Positions 1-9,830 of a DNA stretch of 64,000 nt are shown here, piece by piece; positions within the stretch are counted from its first letter, which is position 1; each line of letters opens with the position of its first letter. A program made the translations under genes and the position numbers. Under the pieces are notes generated by a model that was given only the letters and a program-made list of their open reading frames with translations, did no database searches and had not been told where the DNA came from. This DNA comes from UBA11612 sp965228575 (lineage in GTDB: Bacteria; Pseudomonadota; Alphaproteobacteria; Rhodospirillales; Rhodospirillaceae), in NCBI GenBank assembly GCA_965228575.1, contig CBDDHW010000034.1, forward strand, positions 1-64,000, in the 5' to 3' direction.

Positions 1-44
1 TCACGGCCGGGTTCTTGGTCTACACCGATGCGTGGGCTGTGTAA
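1..44 (+). CDS. nuoH: NADH-quinone oxidoreductase subunit H (3' end only)
   Basis: Only the last 13 codons are inside the window, read from base 3 to a TAA at 42-44, ending in YTDAWAV. NuoH is the membrane subunit of complex I at the junction with the quinone-binding arm. The identity rests on position directly before nuoI, as in other alphaproteobacterial nuo operons, and on the hydrophobic tail; the fragment is too short for more. Confidence 0.7.
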   Translation, partial: TAGFLVYTDAWAV

Positions 45-56
45 GGGGAGGTTGAT

Positions 57-546
57 ATGGCATTTCTAGGACCGCACCGCACGCACAGCTTTGCTTTGGG
101 AACTGGCCTCGGGCATGTTGCTCACATTGCGGTATATGTTTCGCCCAAAAGTCACGATCAATTATCCGTGGGAAAAGGGTCCGATATCGCCGCGCTTTCG
201 CGGTGAGCATGCTCTGCGCCGCTATCCCAACGGCGAAGAGCGCTGCATTGCGTGCAAACTGTGCGAAGCGATTTGTCCAGCTCAAGCCATTACCATTGAA
301 GCTGAAGCACGCGCAGACGGCAGCCGCCGGACAACGCGTTACGACATTGATATGACCAAGTGTATTTACTGCGGGTATTGCGAAGAAGCCTGCCCGGTGG
401 ATGCAATTGTTGAAGGACCAAACTTCGAATACGCAACCGAAACACACGACGAGTTGCTCTACAACAAAGATAAGCTACTTGCGAACGGGGACCGGTGGGA
501 AAGCGAACTCGCCAAGAGATTGGAGTTGAGCGCGCCGTACCGGTAA
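57..546 (+). CDS. nuoI: NADH-quinone oxidoreductase subunit I (two 4Fe-4S clusters), frameshifted at codon 5
   Basis: NuoI carries clusters N6a and N6b in the peripheral arm of complex I and passes electrons towards quinone. Two ferredoxin-type motifs are visible: CIACKLCEAICP and CIYCGYCEEACP. The body reads in one frame from base 70. The expected start ATG GCA TTT CTA (57-68) lies in another frame, and that frame soon stops. Removing one G of the GG at 69-70 gives MAFLDRTARTALLWELAS, the usual NuoI beginning, and a 162-residue protein of normal length. Without the correction, translation could begin only at TTG 91, losing about 12 residues. A single-base sequencing error is the likeliest cause. 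An AGGGGAG ribosome site (43-50) precedes ATG 57. Confidence 0.9.
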
Positions 547-624
547 GGCTCGATACAAAGTTTTTAGGGGAAGAGCGGGAATGAATGCCCGGCTGAATAA
601 GAAAGTAAGACGAGGGGGAGCGAT

Positions 625-1245
625 ATGGTTGTTGCGTCGCTAGCCTTCTATCTATTTGCCACGATCGCCGTCATCAGTGCGCTGAATGTGATATTTCAGC
701 GCAACCCGGTGCACTCGGTTCTGTGGCTGATTCTGACCTTCTTTAACGCTGCGGGCCTTTTTGTTCTCCTGGGCGCTGAGTTCGTCGCTATGATTTTGGT
801 TGTCGTTTATGTCGGCGCGGTTGCAGTCCTGTTCCTGTTTGTCGTCATGATGCTCGACATCAATATTACGGTCATTCGTGAGGGTTTCTTAAAGTATTTG
901 CCGGTCGGTGCGCTGGTGGGAGTCATACTTCTAGCGGAATTGGCAGTCGTTTTTGCCGGCTGGACGATGGCGCCTGGGGCTGAGGCCCTGCGCACGGCGC
1001 CGACGCCGGACATGTCGGAGATCAGTAACGTCGAAGCTCTCGGCGCAATTATGTACACAGACTACGTTTATTTGTTCCAGGCAGCGGGCCTGGTGCTTCT
1101 AGTCGCCATGATAGGCGCGATTGTTTTGACGTTGCGCCGTCGTCCGGGCGTGCGCAAGCAGAACATTTCCGACCAGGTTAAGCGCACAGCAAAAGATACG
1201 GTCACGCTGGTTCAAGCGCCGTCCGGGAAAGGGTTGTCGTCATGA
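625..1245 (+). CDS. nuoJ: NADH-quinone oxidoreductase subunit J
   Basis: Membrane subunit of the proton-pumping arm of complex I. It is 206 residues with five hydrophobic segments, including the conserved third helix region FVAMILVVVYVGAVAVLFLFVVMMLD, quoted here in part as VVYVGAVAVLFLFVVMML. The C-terminal tail after the last helix is basic and polar. The ATG at 625 follows a GGGGGAG ribosome site. Its TGA overlaps the start of nuoK by four bases (ATGA), so the two are probably translationally coupled. Confidence 0.95.
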   Translation: MVVASLAFYLFATIAVISALNVIFQRNPVHSVLWLILTFFNAAGLFVLLGAEFVAMILVVVYVGAVAVLFLFVVMMLDINITVIREGFLKYLPVGALVGVILLAELAVVFAGWTMAPGAEALRTAPTPDMSEISNVEALGAIMYTDYVYLFQAAGLVLLVAMIGAIVLTLRRRPGVRKQNISDQVKRTAKDTVTLVQAPSGKGLSS

Positions 1246-1577
1246 TGGGAACCCTTGAAACCGGCGCGCTCGCGGTGGGACTAGCGCATTACCTAACCGT
1301 CGGCGCGATCTTATTTACGCTGGGGATTTTCGGAATATTCCTCAATCGGAAAAATCTGATCGTGATCATGATGTCAATCGAGCTGATGTTGCTTGCGGTT
1401 AACATCAATATGGTTGCGTTCTCGGCTTATTTGAACGACTTGGTGGGGCAAGTGTTCACCATGTTGATTCTCACAGTCGCTGCCGCGGAAGCGGCGATCG
1501 GGCTTGCCATCGTGGTTGTGTTTTATCGCAACCGGCATTCCATTGCCGTCGAAGACATTAACGAGATGAAGGGGTAG
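1242..1577 (+). CDS. nuoK: NADH-quinone oxidoreductase subunit K
   Basis: Small MrpC-like membrane subunit of complex I with three transmembrane helices. The core is strongly conserved: HYLTVGAILFTLGIFGIFLN, NLIVIMMSIELMLLAVNIN with the functional glutamate, and VAAAEAAIGLAIVVVFYRN with the second conserved glutamate. At 111 residues it is about ten longer than usual, because the ATG at 1242 (overlapping the nuoJ stop) adds a short leader before the first helix. ATG 1245 is an alternative start. Confidence 0.95.
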   Translation: MMGTLETGALAVGLAHYLTVGAILFTLGIFGIFLNRKNLIVIMMSIELMLLAVNINMVAFSAYLNDLVGQVFTMLILTVAAAEAAIGLAIVVVFYRNRHSIAVEDINEMKG

Positions 1578-1582
1578 GACTA

Positions 1583-3521
1583 GTGCTTGTTGCCGCCGTA
1601 TTCCTGCCGCTGCTAGGGGCGATCATCGCCGGGATTTTTCGGGCGTATGATCGGTGATCGCGCCTCGCAAATCGTAACTTGCCTGGGCGTCGGTCTTGCC
1701 GCGCTGGCGTCTATTCCCGCGTTTATCGATGTCGCCATAAACGGCAACGCGCGAACCATTGAGATCGCCACGTGGCTCGCCTCGGGAACCTTCGATGCGC
1801 AATGGGCCCTGCGTTACGATACGTTGTCTGCGGTTATGGTCATGACCGTGACATGTGTCTCCACGCTTATTCATATCTATTCTGTGGGATATATGTCTCA
1901 CGACGACAGTAAGCCAAGGTTCATGGCGTATCTATCGCTGTTTACCTTCGCCATGTTGATGCTAGTGACAGCCGACAATCTTGTGCAGTTGTTCTTTGGC
2001 TGGGAAGGCGTCGGCGTTGTCTCCTACCTTCTGATCGGATTTTGGTACAAAAAACCAGCGGCTAACGCGGCAGCGATCAAAGCGTTTGTTGTGAACCGGG
2101 TCGGGGATTTCGGATTTCTGCTCGGCATATTCGCCGTTTACTTCCTGTATGACGCTGTGACCTTCGACGTCATCTTCGATGCAGCGTCCACGCACGCGGA
2201 TACGGAAGTTACATTCTTTGGCATCCATGCCCATGCGCTGACCATTACCTGCCTGTTGCTGTTTATCGGTGCCATGGGGAAATCAGCGCAGTTGTTCCTA
2301 CACACGTGGCTCCCGGATGCGATGGAAGGTCCAACACCGGTTTCCGCGCTTATCCATGCGGCGACCATGGTGACGGCAGGCGTGTTCCTGGTCGCACGTA
2401 TGTCGCCCCTGTTTGAATATGCTCCAACGGCGTTGGCCACGGTCACGATCGTCGGCGCGTCTACCGCGTTCTTTGCAGCGACCATTGGCTGTGTTCAGAA
2501 CGACATTAAACGCATCATCGCGTATTCCACGTGCTCGCAACTTGGGTACATGTTTTTTGCTTGCGGTGTTTCCGCGTATCAAGCCGGTATTTTCCACCTC
2601 ATGACCCATGCGTGGTTCAAAGCGTTGTTGTTCTTAGGCGCGGGCTCAGTCATCCATGCCATGTCTGATGAGCAAGACATTCGTAAAATGGGTGGCATAT
2701 GGCGTCTGATACCGTTCACCTTTGCGGTGATGATCATCGGAAACCTAGCGTTAACGGGCGTTCCGCCCCTGTCAGGGTTTTTCTCAAAAGACATGGTTAT
2801 TGAAGCTGCGCACGCGGCTCATACAGGCGTTGGGAATTACGCGTTCACCATGGGCATCCTCGCTGCGCTCCTGACCTCGTTTTATTCATGGCGCCTCACG
2901 TTCTTAACGTTCTTCGGCGCACCGAGGGCGGATAAAGCGACGATGGATCATGTCCACGAGAGCCCAAAAATCATGACTGTCCCCCTGGCCGGTTTGGCTT
3001 TGGGCGCAGTGTTCGCCGGGTTTATCGGCTACTCGGCGTTCGTGGGAAATGGCCGGGGCGAATTCTGGGGAGAGTCGATTGTCGTATTTGCGTCGCAAGA
3101 TACGGTTGGGCGAGTGCTATCGGATCATCCTCCACTTTACATCAAGTACCTTCCGTTGTTCGTCAGTCTGCTTGGTTTAGCGACGGCGTACCTTTTGTAT
3201 ATTCGAAGGCCAGACTTACCTGGAAAACTCGCAAGTGCGTTCCCCGGGGTTTATCAGTTCCTTCTCAACAAATGGTACTTCGACGAGCTGTATAACTTCA
3301 TTTTCGTCAAGAACGCATTTCGGTTTGGCCGGTGGTTTTGGAAGGGCGGGGATACACGCGTTATCGATGGCTATGGCCCGGACGGAATATCTGCGGCCAC
3401 CGCTCGCGCGGCAAAACGTATTAGCGCTGTGCAAAGTGGGTATCTTTATCACTATGCCTTCGCAATGATCGTGGGGATCGCGGCACTTGTGACCTGGATA
3501 ATGTTTGGAGGCGCGAGTTAA
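1583..3521 (+). CDS. nuoL: NADH-quinone oxidoreductase subunit L, frameshifted near codon 19
   Basis: Largest antiporter-like subunit of complex I, with the long lateral C-terminal helix. The body from 1647 contains typical NuoL blocks such as FFGWEGVGVVSYLLIGFWY, THAWFKALLFLGAGSVIHAM and GVPPLSGFFSKD. The natural start is GTG 1583, giving VLVAAVFLPLLGAIIAGIF, but this frame ends at TGA 1655. Removing one T from the TTTTT run at 1635-1639 joins it as GIFGRMIGDRASQ into the main frame and gives 645 residues, the normal length. Nothing else in the gene is damaged, so a homopolymer sequencing error is favoured. NuoM starts one base after its stop. Confidence 0.92.
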
Positions 3522-3522
3522 G

Positions 3523-5082
3523 ATGGCAGCGCTTTCCAACTTCATTACCGGCTTACCCATCTTATCGCTGGTTACGTTCCTACCCTTGGTTGGGGCAGCG
3601 TTTATTATGCTATTGCGCGGCAAGCAGGACGTTGTCGCGCGGCAAGCACGTTATGTCGCTCTTTGGACAACGCTTCTGACGTTTGTGCTGTCACTGTTTA
3701 TCTGGATTGGATTTCAAACCGGCACTTCAGAATTTCAGTTTGTCGAGCGGTTCGATTGGCTTCCCGACTACAGAATTTCCTACCACATGGGAGTCGACGG
3801 CATTTCCATGCTGTTCGTCATTCTGTCCGCGTTCTTGATGCCCATGTGCGTTCTCGCATCCTGGGATTCCATCACCAAGATGGTGAAGGAATACATGGCG
3901 GCGTTCTTGCTCTTGGAAACCATGATGATCGGCATGTTCTGCGCGCTCGACATGGTTCTTTTTTATGTGTTCTTCGAAGGTGTCCTCATTCCGATGTTCT
4001 TGATCATTGGTGTGTGGGGCGGGGGCCGCCGCGTGTATTCGGCCTTTAAATTCTTTCTCTACACATTGACGGGGTCAGTTTTATTGCTTGTGGCGATGCT
4101 GGCTATGTACTTCCAGGTCGGGACAACCGATATCCCCGAACTCATGGCGGCCGATTTCTCCCGAGATATGCAGTATTGGCTTTGGCTTGGCATGTTTGCG
4201 TCCTTCGCGGTCAAAGTGCCGATGTGGCCGGTTCATACCTGGTTACCCGACGCCCACGTCGATGCGCCAACCGCCGGATCGGTAATTCTAGCTGGCGTAC
4301 TCCTAAAAATGGGCGGCTACGGCTTCTTGAGGTTTTCGTTGCCGATGTTGCCTGACGCGAGCATGTACTTCACACCGCTAGTATACACGCTGTCGATCAT
4401 CGCGATTATTTACACGTCACTGGTCGCGCTTGTGCAGCAGGATATGAAGAAGCTGATCGCATATTCCTCGGTTGCACATATGGGATTTGTGACGGTGGGA
4501 ACTTTTGCTGCCACTCAACAAGCCGTTGAGGGCGCGATATTCCAAATGCTTTCTCATGGCGTGGTGTCTGCCGCATTGTTCCTCTGCGTCGGTGTTGTCT
4601 ATGACCGGCTCCACACGCGTGAAATCGATCGATATGGCGGTCTTGTGAACAACATGCCTAAGTATGCGCTCGTTTTCATGGTGTTCATGCTGGCCTCCGT
4701 GGGCTTGCCAGGGACATCAGGATTTGTCGGTGAATTCCTTATTTTAACGGGTGTGTTCCAGGTCAACACATGGGTTTCGCTTCTTTCTGCGACCGGTGTA
4801 ATTCTTGGAGCAACCTATATGCTCTATCTCTATCGCCGTGTTGTTTACGGAGAGCTTACCAAAGACGATGTGAAGGCCATGCTGGACCTCAGCCCCCGTG
4901 AAATCGCGATATTCGGGCCTTTGGTGTTTGTGGTGATGTGGATGGGTGTTTATCCGCTCCCGTTCCTCGACGTAATGAATCAGTCAGTCACAAACCTGCT
5001 GAACAACTATCATGCGGACCTTGCTCGCAGCGCGGCGGATATCGCACCACTTGGCAGTCAATTGTTTGCGTTTTTGAGGTAG
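3523..5082 (+). CDS. nuoM: NADH-quinone oxidoreductase subunit M
   Basis: Antiporter-like proton-pumping subunit of complex I, 519 residues from ATG 3523, one base after the nuoL stop. Characteristic blocks include VLFYVFFEGVLIPMFLIIGVW with the functional glutamate, PMWPVHTWLPDAHVDAPTAG and KKLIAYSSVAHMGFVTVG. About fourteen hydrophobic segments are evident. In-frame codons upstream exist, but they lie inside nuoL and would displace the first helix. It is followed by nuoN nine bases later. Confidence 0.96.
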   Translation: MAALSNFITGLPILSLVTFLPLVGAAFIMLLRGKQDVVARQARYVALWTTLLTFVLSLFIWIGFQTGTSEFQFVERFDWLPDYRISYHMGVDGISMLFVILSAFLMPMCVLASWDSITKMVKEYMAAFLLLETMMIGMFCALDMVLFYVFFEGVLIPMFLIIGVWGGGRRVYSAFKFFLYTLTGSVLLLVAMLAMYFQVGTTDIPELMAADFSRDMQYWLWLGMFASFAVKVPMWPVHTWLPDAHVDAPTAGSVILAGVLLKMGGYGFLRFSLPMLPDASMYFTPLVYTLSIIAIIYTSLVALVQQDMKKLIAYSSVAHMGFVTVGTFAATQQAVEGAIFQMLSHGVVSAALFLCVGVVYDRLHTREIDRYGGLVNNMPKYALVFMVFMLASVGLPGTSGFVGEFLILTGVFQVNTWVSLLSATGVILGATYMLYLYRRVVYGELTKDDVKAMLDLSPREIAIFGPLVFVVMWMGVYPLPFLDVMNQSVTNLLNNYHADLARSAADIAPLGSQLFAFLR

Positions 5083-5091
5083 GAAGAAAAA

Positions 5092-6528
5092 ATGGACACT
5101 ATTCCTGCTCTCGCACCAGCTTATCCTGAAATTTTCATGGCCATTGCGGCTATGGCTCTCCTGATGCTTGGGGTTTTTCGGTCAAATGATTCAACCACTC
5201 TAATCTCGTGGCTATCGATCGGCGTTATGGTGATCGCGGGTCTTTTGATTCTACGTGGTCCGGAAGCCGAAGTTACGTTCAATGGCTTGTTTATCGTTAA
5301 TGACTTCACATCGTTTGCGAAAATATTGACGCTCATCGGCGCGGCGGTCTCGTTGCTCTTGATCAATAATTGGGTGCACGACGTTAAAATCGCGCGATTC
5401 GAGCTGCCTCTCGTGGTCCTTTTCGCCGCACTCGGCATGATGATGATGCTGTCGGCAAATGATCTTATTTCCCTGTATATGGGCCTAGAGCTGCAAAGCC
5501 TTTCTCTATACGTGCTGGCCGCCATTCAGCGTGAGAATCAACGCGCAACGGAAGCAGGCGTTAAGTATTTTGTTTTGGGGGCTTTGGCGTCTGGATTACT
5601 GTTGTACGGTTCATCCCTGGTCTATGGATTTTCAGGAACGACCAGCTTTGATGGGATCGCGACCGCCCTGCAGGATAGTGAAGGGTCCGTGGGGTTAATT
5701 ATCGGGATCGTTTTTGTCGTCTCTGGATTAGCCTTCAAAGTTTCCGCCGTACCGTTTCATATGTGGACGCCAGACGTTTACGAAGGCGCGCCTACGCCGG
5801 TGACCGCATTTTTCTCAATTGCTCCCAAAATCGCTGCGCTGTGCTTGTTCTTGCGCGTCTTGGTAGGCCCCTTTGAGCCGATGATTGAGCAGTGGCAGCA
5901 GGTTGTGATGCTCATCGCCGTCCTTTCCATGTTGTGGGGTTCGGTCGCAGCGATCGCGCAAACGAATATCAAGCGCCTAATGGCTTACAGTTCCATTGGC
6001 CATGTGGGTTACGCGCTGATCGGTTTAGTTGTCGGCAATGAAGAGGGCGCACGTGGTCTCCTGATTTATTTGCTCATTTACCTGTTCATGAACGTCGGAA
6101 CCTTCGCAGCAATCTTGTCTATGCGCATCAAGGGTAAGCATGTCGAGCAAATCAGTGATCTGTCAGGCTTGGTAAAGAATCATCCGGGTATGGCGTTGGC
6201 GCTTGGTGCATTGATGTTCTCAATGGCGGGTATCCCACCTCTCGCTGGGTTCCTTGGGAAGTTTTATATTTTTGTCGCGGCGGTTAACGCTGGTTTTGTT
6301 CCCCTCGCGATTATCGGTGTGCTCGCGAGCGTTGTCGGTGCGTTCTATTATTTGCGCATTATCAAAATTATGTATTTTGATGAACCAGCCGAGGCGTTTG
6401 ATAAGCCCGATTTTGTACCCGGCGCGATTTTCGTGATATCAGCGGCGTTAATGGTCATTTATTTCGTCATACCGGCGCCACTTGTTGGTGGGGCAGCCGC
6501 CGCGGCGCGGACTCTATTCCTTGGCTAA
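5092..6528 (+). CDS. nuoN: NADH-quinone oxidoreductase subunit N
   Basis: Third antiporter-like subunit of complex I, 478 residues and fully membrane-embedded. Diagnostic stretches are DLISLYMGLELQSLSLYVLA, KYFVLGALASGLLLYG, VPFHMWTPDVYEGAPTPVTAF and KRLMAYSSIGHVGYALIG. The start ATG 5092 follows AGGAAGAAAA. It is the last nuo gene; 33 bases later birA begins, so read-through from the complex I operon into birA, coaX and rnj is plausible. Confidence 0.96.
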   Translation: MDTIPALAPAYPEIFMAIAAMALLMLGVFRSNDSTTLISWLSIGVMVIAGLLILRGPEAEVTFNGLFIVNDFTSFAKILTLIGAAVSLLLINNWVHDVKIARFELPLVVLFAALGMMMMLSANDLISLYMGLELQSLSLYVLAAIQRENQRATEAGVKYFVLGALASGLLLYGSSLVYGFSGTTSFDGIATALQDSEGSVGLIIGIVFVVSGLAFKVSAVPFHMWTPDVYEGAPTPVTAFFSIAPKIAALCLFLRVLVGPFEPMIEQWQQVVMLIAVLSMLWGSVAAIAQTNIKRLMAYSSIGHVGYALIGLVVGNEEGARGLLIYLLIYLFMNVGTFAAILSMRIKGKHVEQISDLSGLVKNHPGMALALGALMFSMAGIPPLAGFLGKFYIFVAAVNAGFVPLAIIGVLASVVGAFYYLRIIKIMYFDEPAEAFDKPDFVPGAIFVISAALMVIYFVIPAPLVGGAAAAARTLFLG

Positions 6529-6561
6529 TTAAAGCCGCCGCATTACTGAAGGGGCGGGGGT

Positions 6562-7368
6562 TTGACCCAGGCCTGGTTTACATCTGCACACGCACCTCCC
6601 GAACCACATATGCCCGCCGGGTGGCGGCTTAAGACATATGAGTCCTTGGACAGCACGAACGCTGCGTTGCGCCGGATTGTCGAAATTGAAGGCGATGTGC
6701 GTGAAGGATTAACAGTGTTGGCCAAGACTCAAACGACCGGGCGTGGTCGTATGGGGCGAGCCTGGGAAAGCCCATCCGGAAATGTATATGTCTCTATTCT
6801 TATTGAGGCTCCCAAGGATCAAAGCATTGCACCTCAAATTGGCTTTGTGACTGCAGTGGCGGTGGTCAAAGCTATATTGGATTTGCCACGTCACAACGCT
6901 CCACCACCGCCGTTGTCACATAAGTGGCCGAATGATGTGCTTGCCGATGGAAAGAAAGTGTGTGGTATTCTTCCTGAGATGGTCTCAGACATGGATGGGA
7001 AGTCTTGGATCATCGTTGGCTTAGGGATAAATCTTCGGCCGGTTATCGTAGAGGGCGCGATGTATCCTGTCGGCGCTTTAGAAGCGCACAATATTGACAC
7101 AACGCCTGAGCATGTGTTGACCGTATTTTGCCGAAACTTTGTATCGTTTCTAGAAATGTGGCGGACGTCCGGCTTTGCGCCCATTCGTGAAGAATGGATG
7201 ACCAAAGCACCAGAGCTCGGCTCGCCAGTTTCTGTTGGAACCCCGCATGGTTCGGTTCAGGGAACATTCTCCGGGTTGGACGAGCATGGAGCGTTGCTTT
7301 TGGATAGTTCCGAGGGACCGAAACAAATTCTGGCCGGCGACGTCTTGTTGGGCATCGGAGACACATGA
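6562..7368 (+). CDS. birA: biotin--[acetyl-CoA-carboxylase] ligase, catalytic type without HTH
   Basis: Attaches biotin to the carrier domain of acetyl-CoA carboxylase through biotinyl-AMP. It has the SLDSTNAALRR opening, the biotinyl-adenylate loop GRGRMGRAWESPSGNVYVS, the HKWPNDVLADGKKVCGILPE block with the catalytic lysine, and the IVGLGINL motif. At 268 residues it lacks the N-terminal winged helix of the E. coli repressor form, as is usual in alphaproteobacteria. The start is TTG 6562 behind a strong GGGGCGGGGG site. Its end overlaps coaX by four bases. Confidence 0.92.
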   Translation: MTQAWFTSAHAPPEPHMPAGWRLKTYESLDSTNAALRRIVEIEGDVREGLTVLAKTQTTGRGRMGRAWESPSGNVYVSILIEAPKDQSIAPQIGFVTAVAVVKAILDLPRHNAPPPPLSHKWPNDVLADGKKVCGILPEMVSDMDGKSWIIVGLGINLRPVIVEGAMYPVGALEAHNIDTTPEHVLTVFCRNFVSFLEMWRTSGFAPIREEWMTKAPELGSPVSVGTPHGSVQGTFSGLDEHGALLLDSSEGPKQILAGDVLLGIGDT

Positions 7369-8144
7369 TGCTGCTCGCAATCGATTGCGGAAATACCAAT
7401 GTTGTGTTCGCCGTCTACGACGGTGAACAGCTAGTCGGCCAATGGCGGGCGGCCACAAAAACGGATCGAACCTCTGACGAGTACGGTATTTGGCTGACTC
7501 AGTTGATGGCCCATGACAAGGTCGATGCAGCAAACGTTGAAGCCGCGATTGTCGCCTCGGTTGTTCCAAGCAAGAACTTTGATCTCAAACGGCTGTGCGA
7601 AAAGTACTTTGACTGCCAGCCGTTGTTTGTGGGGGATCCCGGCGTTGATTTGGGCGCAGACATAAAGGTTGATAACCCGAATGAAGCGGGATCTGACAGG
7701 GTGGTCAATGCTTTGGCGGCTCATGCGATGTATGGTGGACCGCTTATCATTATCGATTTCGGAACCGCGACGACATTTGATGTCGTGGACAAGACGGGTG
7801 CGTATTGCGGTGGATGCATTGCTCCTGGAATAAATTTATCCATGGAAGCGCTGCATATGGCGACGGCGCAGCTTCCCCGGCTTCCTGTTCGCAATCCCGG
7901 AGACGCTCCCATCGTAGGCACCACAACGATCGCCGCGATGACCTCCGGCGTTTTTTGGGGATATATCGGTTTAATTGAGGGGCTTGTGGCGCGCATTCGA
8001 GCCGAACGCGGCGAGGACTTAAAAGTCGTCGCAACAGGAGGACTCGCTCCATTGTTCGCCGAGGCGACTTCAGTTATCGAGCACACGGATCAAGATTTAA
8101 CGATGCGTGGGCTCCTCCAAATTTTCAGACACAATGCTCGTTAG
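7365..8144 (+). CDS. coaX: type III pantothenate kinase
   Basis: Phosphorylates pantothenate in the first step of coenzyme A synthesis. Family marks: N-terminal phosphate loop AIDCGNTNVVFAVYDG, the GSDRVVNALAAHAMYGGPLI block, DFGTATTFDVVD with the catalytic aspartate, and the C-terminal VVATGGLAPLFAE. Length 259 is typical. The start ATG 7365 (or 7368) overlaps the birA stop, so translation is likely coupled. Type III enzymes are insensitive to CoA feedback, which is family knowledge and not visible here. Confidence 0.93.
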   Translation: MMLLAIDCGNTNVVFAVYDGEQLVGQWRAATKTDRTSDEYGIWLTQLMAHDKVDAANVEAAIVASVVPSKNFDLKRLCEKYFDCQPLFVGDPGVDLGADIKVDNPNEAGSDRVVNALAAHAMYGGPLIIIDFGTATTFDVVDKTGAYCGGCIAPGINLSMEALHMATAQLPRLPVRNPGDAPIVGTTTIAAMTSGVFWGYIGLIEGLVARIRAERGEDLKVVATGGLAPLFAEATSVIEHTDQDLTMRGLLQIFRHNAR

Positions 8145-8147
8145 CGC

Positions 8148-9830
8148 ATGAGCGCAGGCTCTCGCAAAACTAATTCTGATTTTCCCAAAGGCCTCGATAA
8201 GGGTCTGTGGTTCATCCCGCTCGGCGGGTCGGGGGAAATCGGGATGAATCTGAACCTCTATGGTTGCGATGATCAATGGCTGATGGTCGATTTGGGCGTC
8301 ACCTTTGGAGATGAGTCTGTGCCGGGCGTTGACGTGGTTATGCCTGATCCCAGCTTTATCGCGGAACGCTGTGAGAAATTAAAAGGGCTCATCTTAACCC
8401 ACGCCCATGAAGATCATCTCGGCGCGGTTGCCTATCTGTGGCCCCAGCTCAAATGCCCGGTATATGCGACGCCCTTTGCCGCCGCCTTTCTGGAGTACAA
8501 GCTCAAGGAGTTTGACCTGGACGGGGAGGTTCCGGTGACCGTGGTGCCACTTGGGGGGCATATCGATCTTGGTCCATTCTCGGTCGATTTTATTTCGCTG
8601 ACTCACTCAATTCCTGAACCCAACGCGCTCTCAGTGCGTACACCATACGGAACAATTTTCCATACGGGTGACTGGAAATTCGATCCTGAGCCCTTGATCG
8701 GGGAGGCAACAGATTACGATGCTCTGCGGCGGTTGGGGCAGGAAGACGTACTGGCACTGGTGGGGGATTCAACAAATGTGTTTACTGATGGAGACGCGGG
8801 ATCGGAAAGCGACGTTCGGGACAATTTGATAGATCTTTTTGCGGGGTACTCCGGCAGAATTGTTGTGGGCTGTTTTGCGTCGAATATCGCACGTCTTGAA
8901 AGTATTACACGCGCAGCCGAGCGAAATGACCGTCATGTTTCGCTGGTGGGGGCGTCGTTGTGGCGCATGGCCGAGACGGCACGACGGACCGGATATCTGG
9001 CGGGCGATTTGCATTTTTATGAAGCCAGCGACGCTGCTGCGCTGCCTCGTGACAAGGTCGTTTATATTTGTACTGGAAGTCAGGGCGAGGGACGGGCCGC
9101 TTTGGGTCGTATTGCGTTTGGGCATCATCCGGATATCGCTTTGAATGAAGGAGATGTTGCAGTGTTCTCTTCCCGCGTAATCCCCGGGAACGAGAAAGCA
9201 ATTTCCAAAATCCAAAATCAGCTCGTGAAATTGGGTGTTAAAATTGTCACGGCGCGAGATCACTTGATTCATGTTTCCGGACATCCGGCGCGCGACGAGT
9301 TACGCCGCATGTACCAAATGATACGGCCGAAAGTCGCCATTCCTGTGCACGGCGAGGCAATGCATATGCGCGCACACGCCGAGCTCGCTAAGGAAAGTCA
9401 AGTTCCTCAAGCTGTTCTTCTTGAGAACGGATCCGCCGTCAAATTTTCTGAAGATGGAGCTTTTGTTGTTGGTTCGGTGTGGAGCGGACGACTGGCTTGG
9501 GAGTCGGGAAAAGCTATACCCCTCAACGATCCCGTACTGCGGGATCGCAAGCGAATGTTCTACGACGGAGCAGTTGTTGTGACAGTCCCCTTGGATACCT
9601 CTGGAGAGGTGATCGACGACATTCAGGTCGCTGTTTTAGGGATTAGGGACCCAGCGGATGAAACCGATTTGGAACGCGATTGGGATTTTGTGATTTCTGG
9701 GGTTGTCGCAAAACTCCCCAAAAAGGCGCGCCGCGATGACGATGTGGTTGAAGAAGCCGTACGCACTGCGGTTCGCAGAAAATTTGCGCCAAAACGGCCG
9801 GTCGTACGAGTTCATGTCGGGCGAACTTGA
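8148..9830 (+). CDS. rnj: ribonuclease J
   Basis: Metallo-beta-lactamase/beta-CASP ribonuclease with endo- and 5'-exonuclease activity, acting in mRNA turnover and rRNA maturation. The zinc motif THAHEDHLGAVAYL, the second metal region SLTHSIPEPNAL, FHTGDWKFDP, and the beta-CASP signatures GSQGE, SSRVIPGNE and HVSGHPARDEL are all present. It is 560 residues, a normal length. The ATG 8148 comes three bases after the coaX stop with no strong ribosome site, suggesting coupling. It is the last gene of the block before the accessory region. Confidence 0.94.
   Translation: MSAGSRKTNSDFPKGLDKGLWFIPLGGSGEIGMNLNLYGCDDQWLMVDLGVTFGDESVPGVDVVMPDPSFIAERCEKLKGLILTHAHEDHLGAVAYLWPQLKCPVYATPFAAAFLEYKLKEFDLDGEVPVTVVPLGGHIDLGPFSVDFISLTHSIPEPNALSVRTPYGTIFHTGDWKFDPEPLIGEATDYDALRRLGQEDVLALVGDSTNVFTDGDAGSESDVRDNLIDLFAGYSGRIVVGCFASNIARLESITRAAERNDRHVSLVGASLWRMAETARRTGYLAGDLHFYEASDAAALPRDKVVYICTGSQGEGRAALGRIAFGHHPDIALNEGDVAVFSSRVIPGNEKAISKIQNQLVKLGVKIVTARDHLIHVSGHPARDELRRMYQMIRPKVAIPVHGEAMHMRAHAELAKESQVPQAVLLENGSAVKFSEDGAFVVGSVWSGRLAWESGKAIPLNDPVLRDRKRMFYDGAVVVTVPLDTSGEVIDDIQVAVLGIRDPADETDLERDWDFVISGVVAKLPKKARRDDDVVEEAVRTAVRRKFAPKRPVVRVHVGRT

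Noticed and set aside
1..447. Minus-strand open frame of 148 codons over nuoI
   Set aside because: Antisense shadow of nuoI; cysteine pattern comes from the reverse of the ferredoxin codons, and no homologous family is evident.
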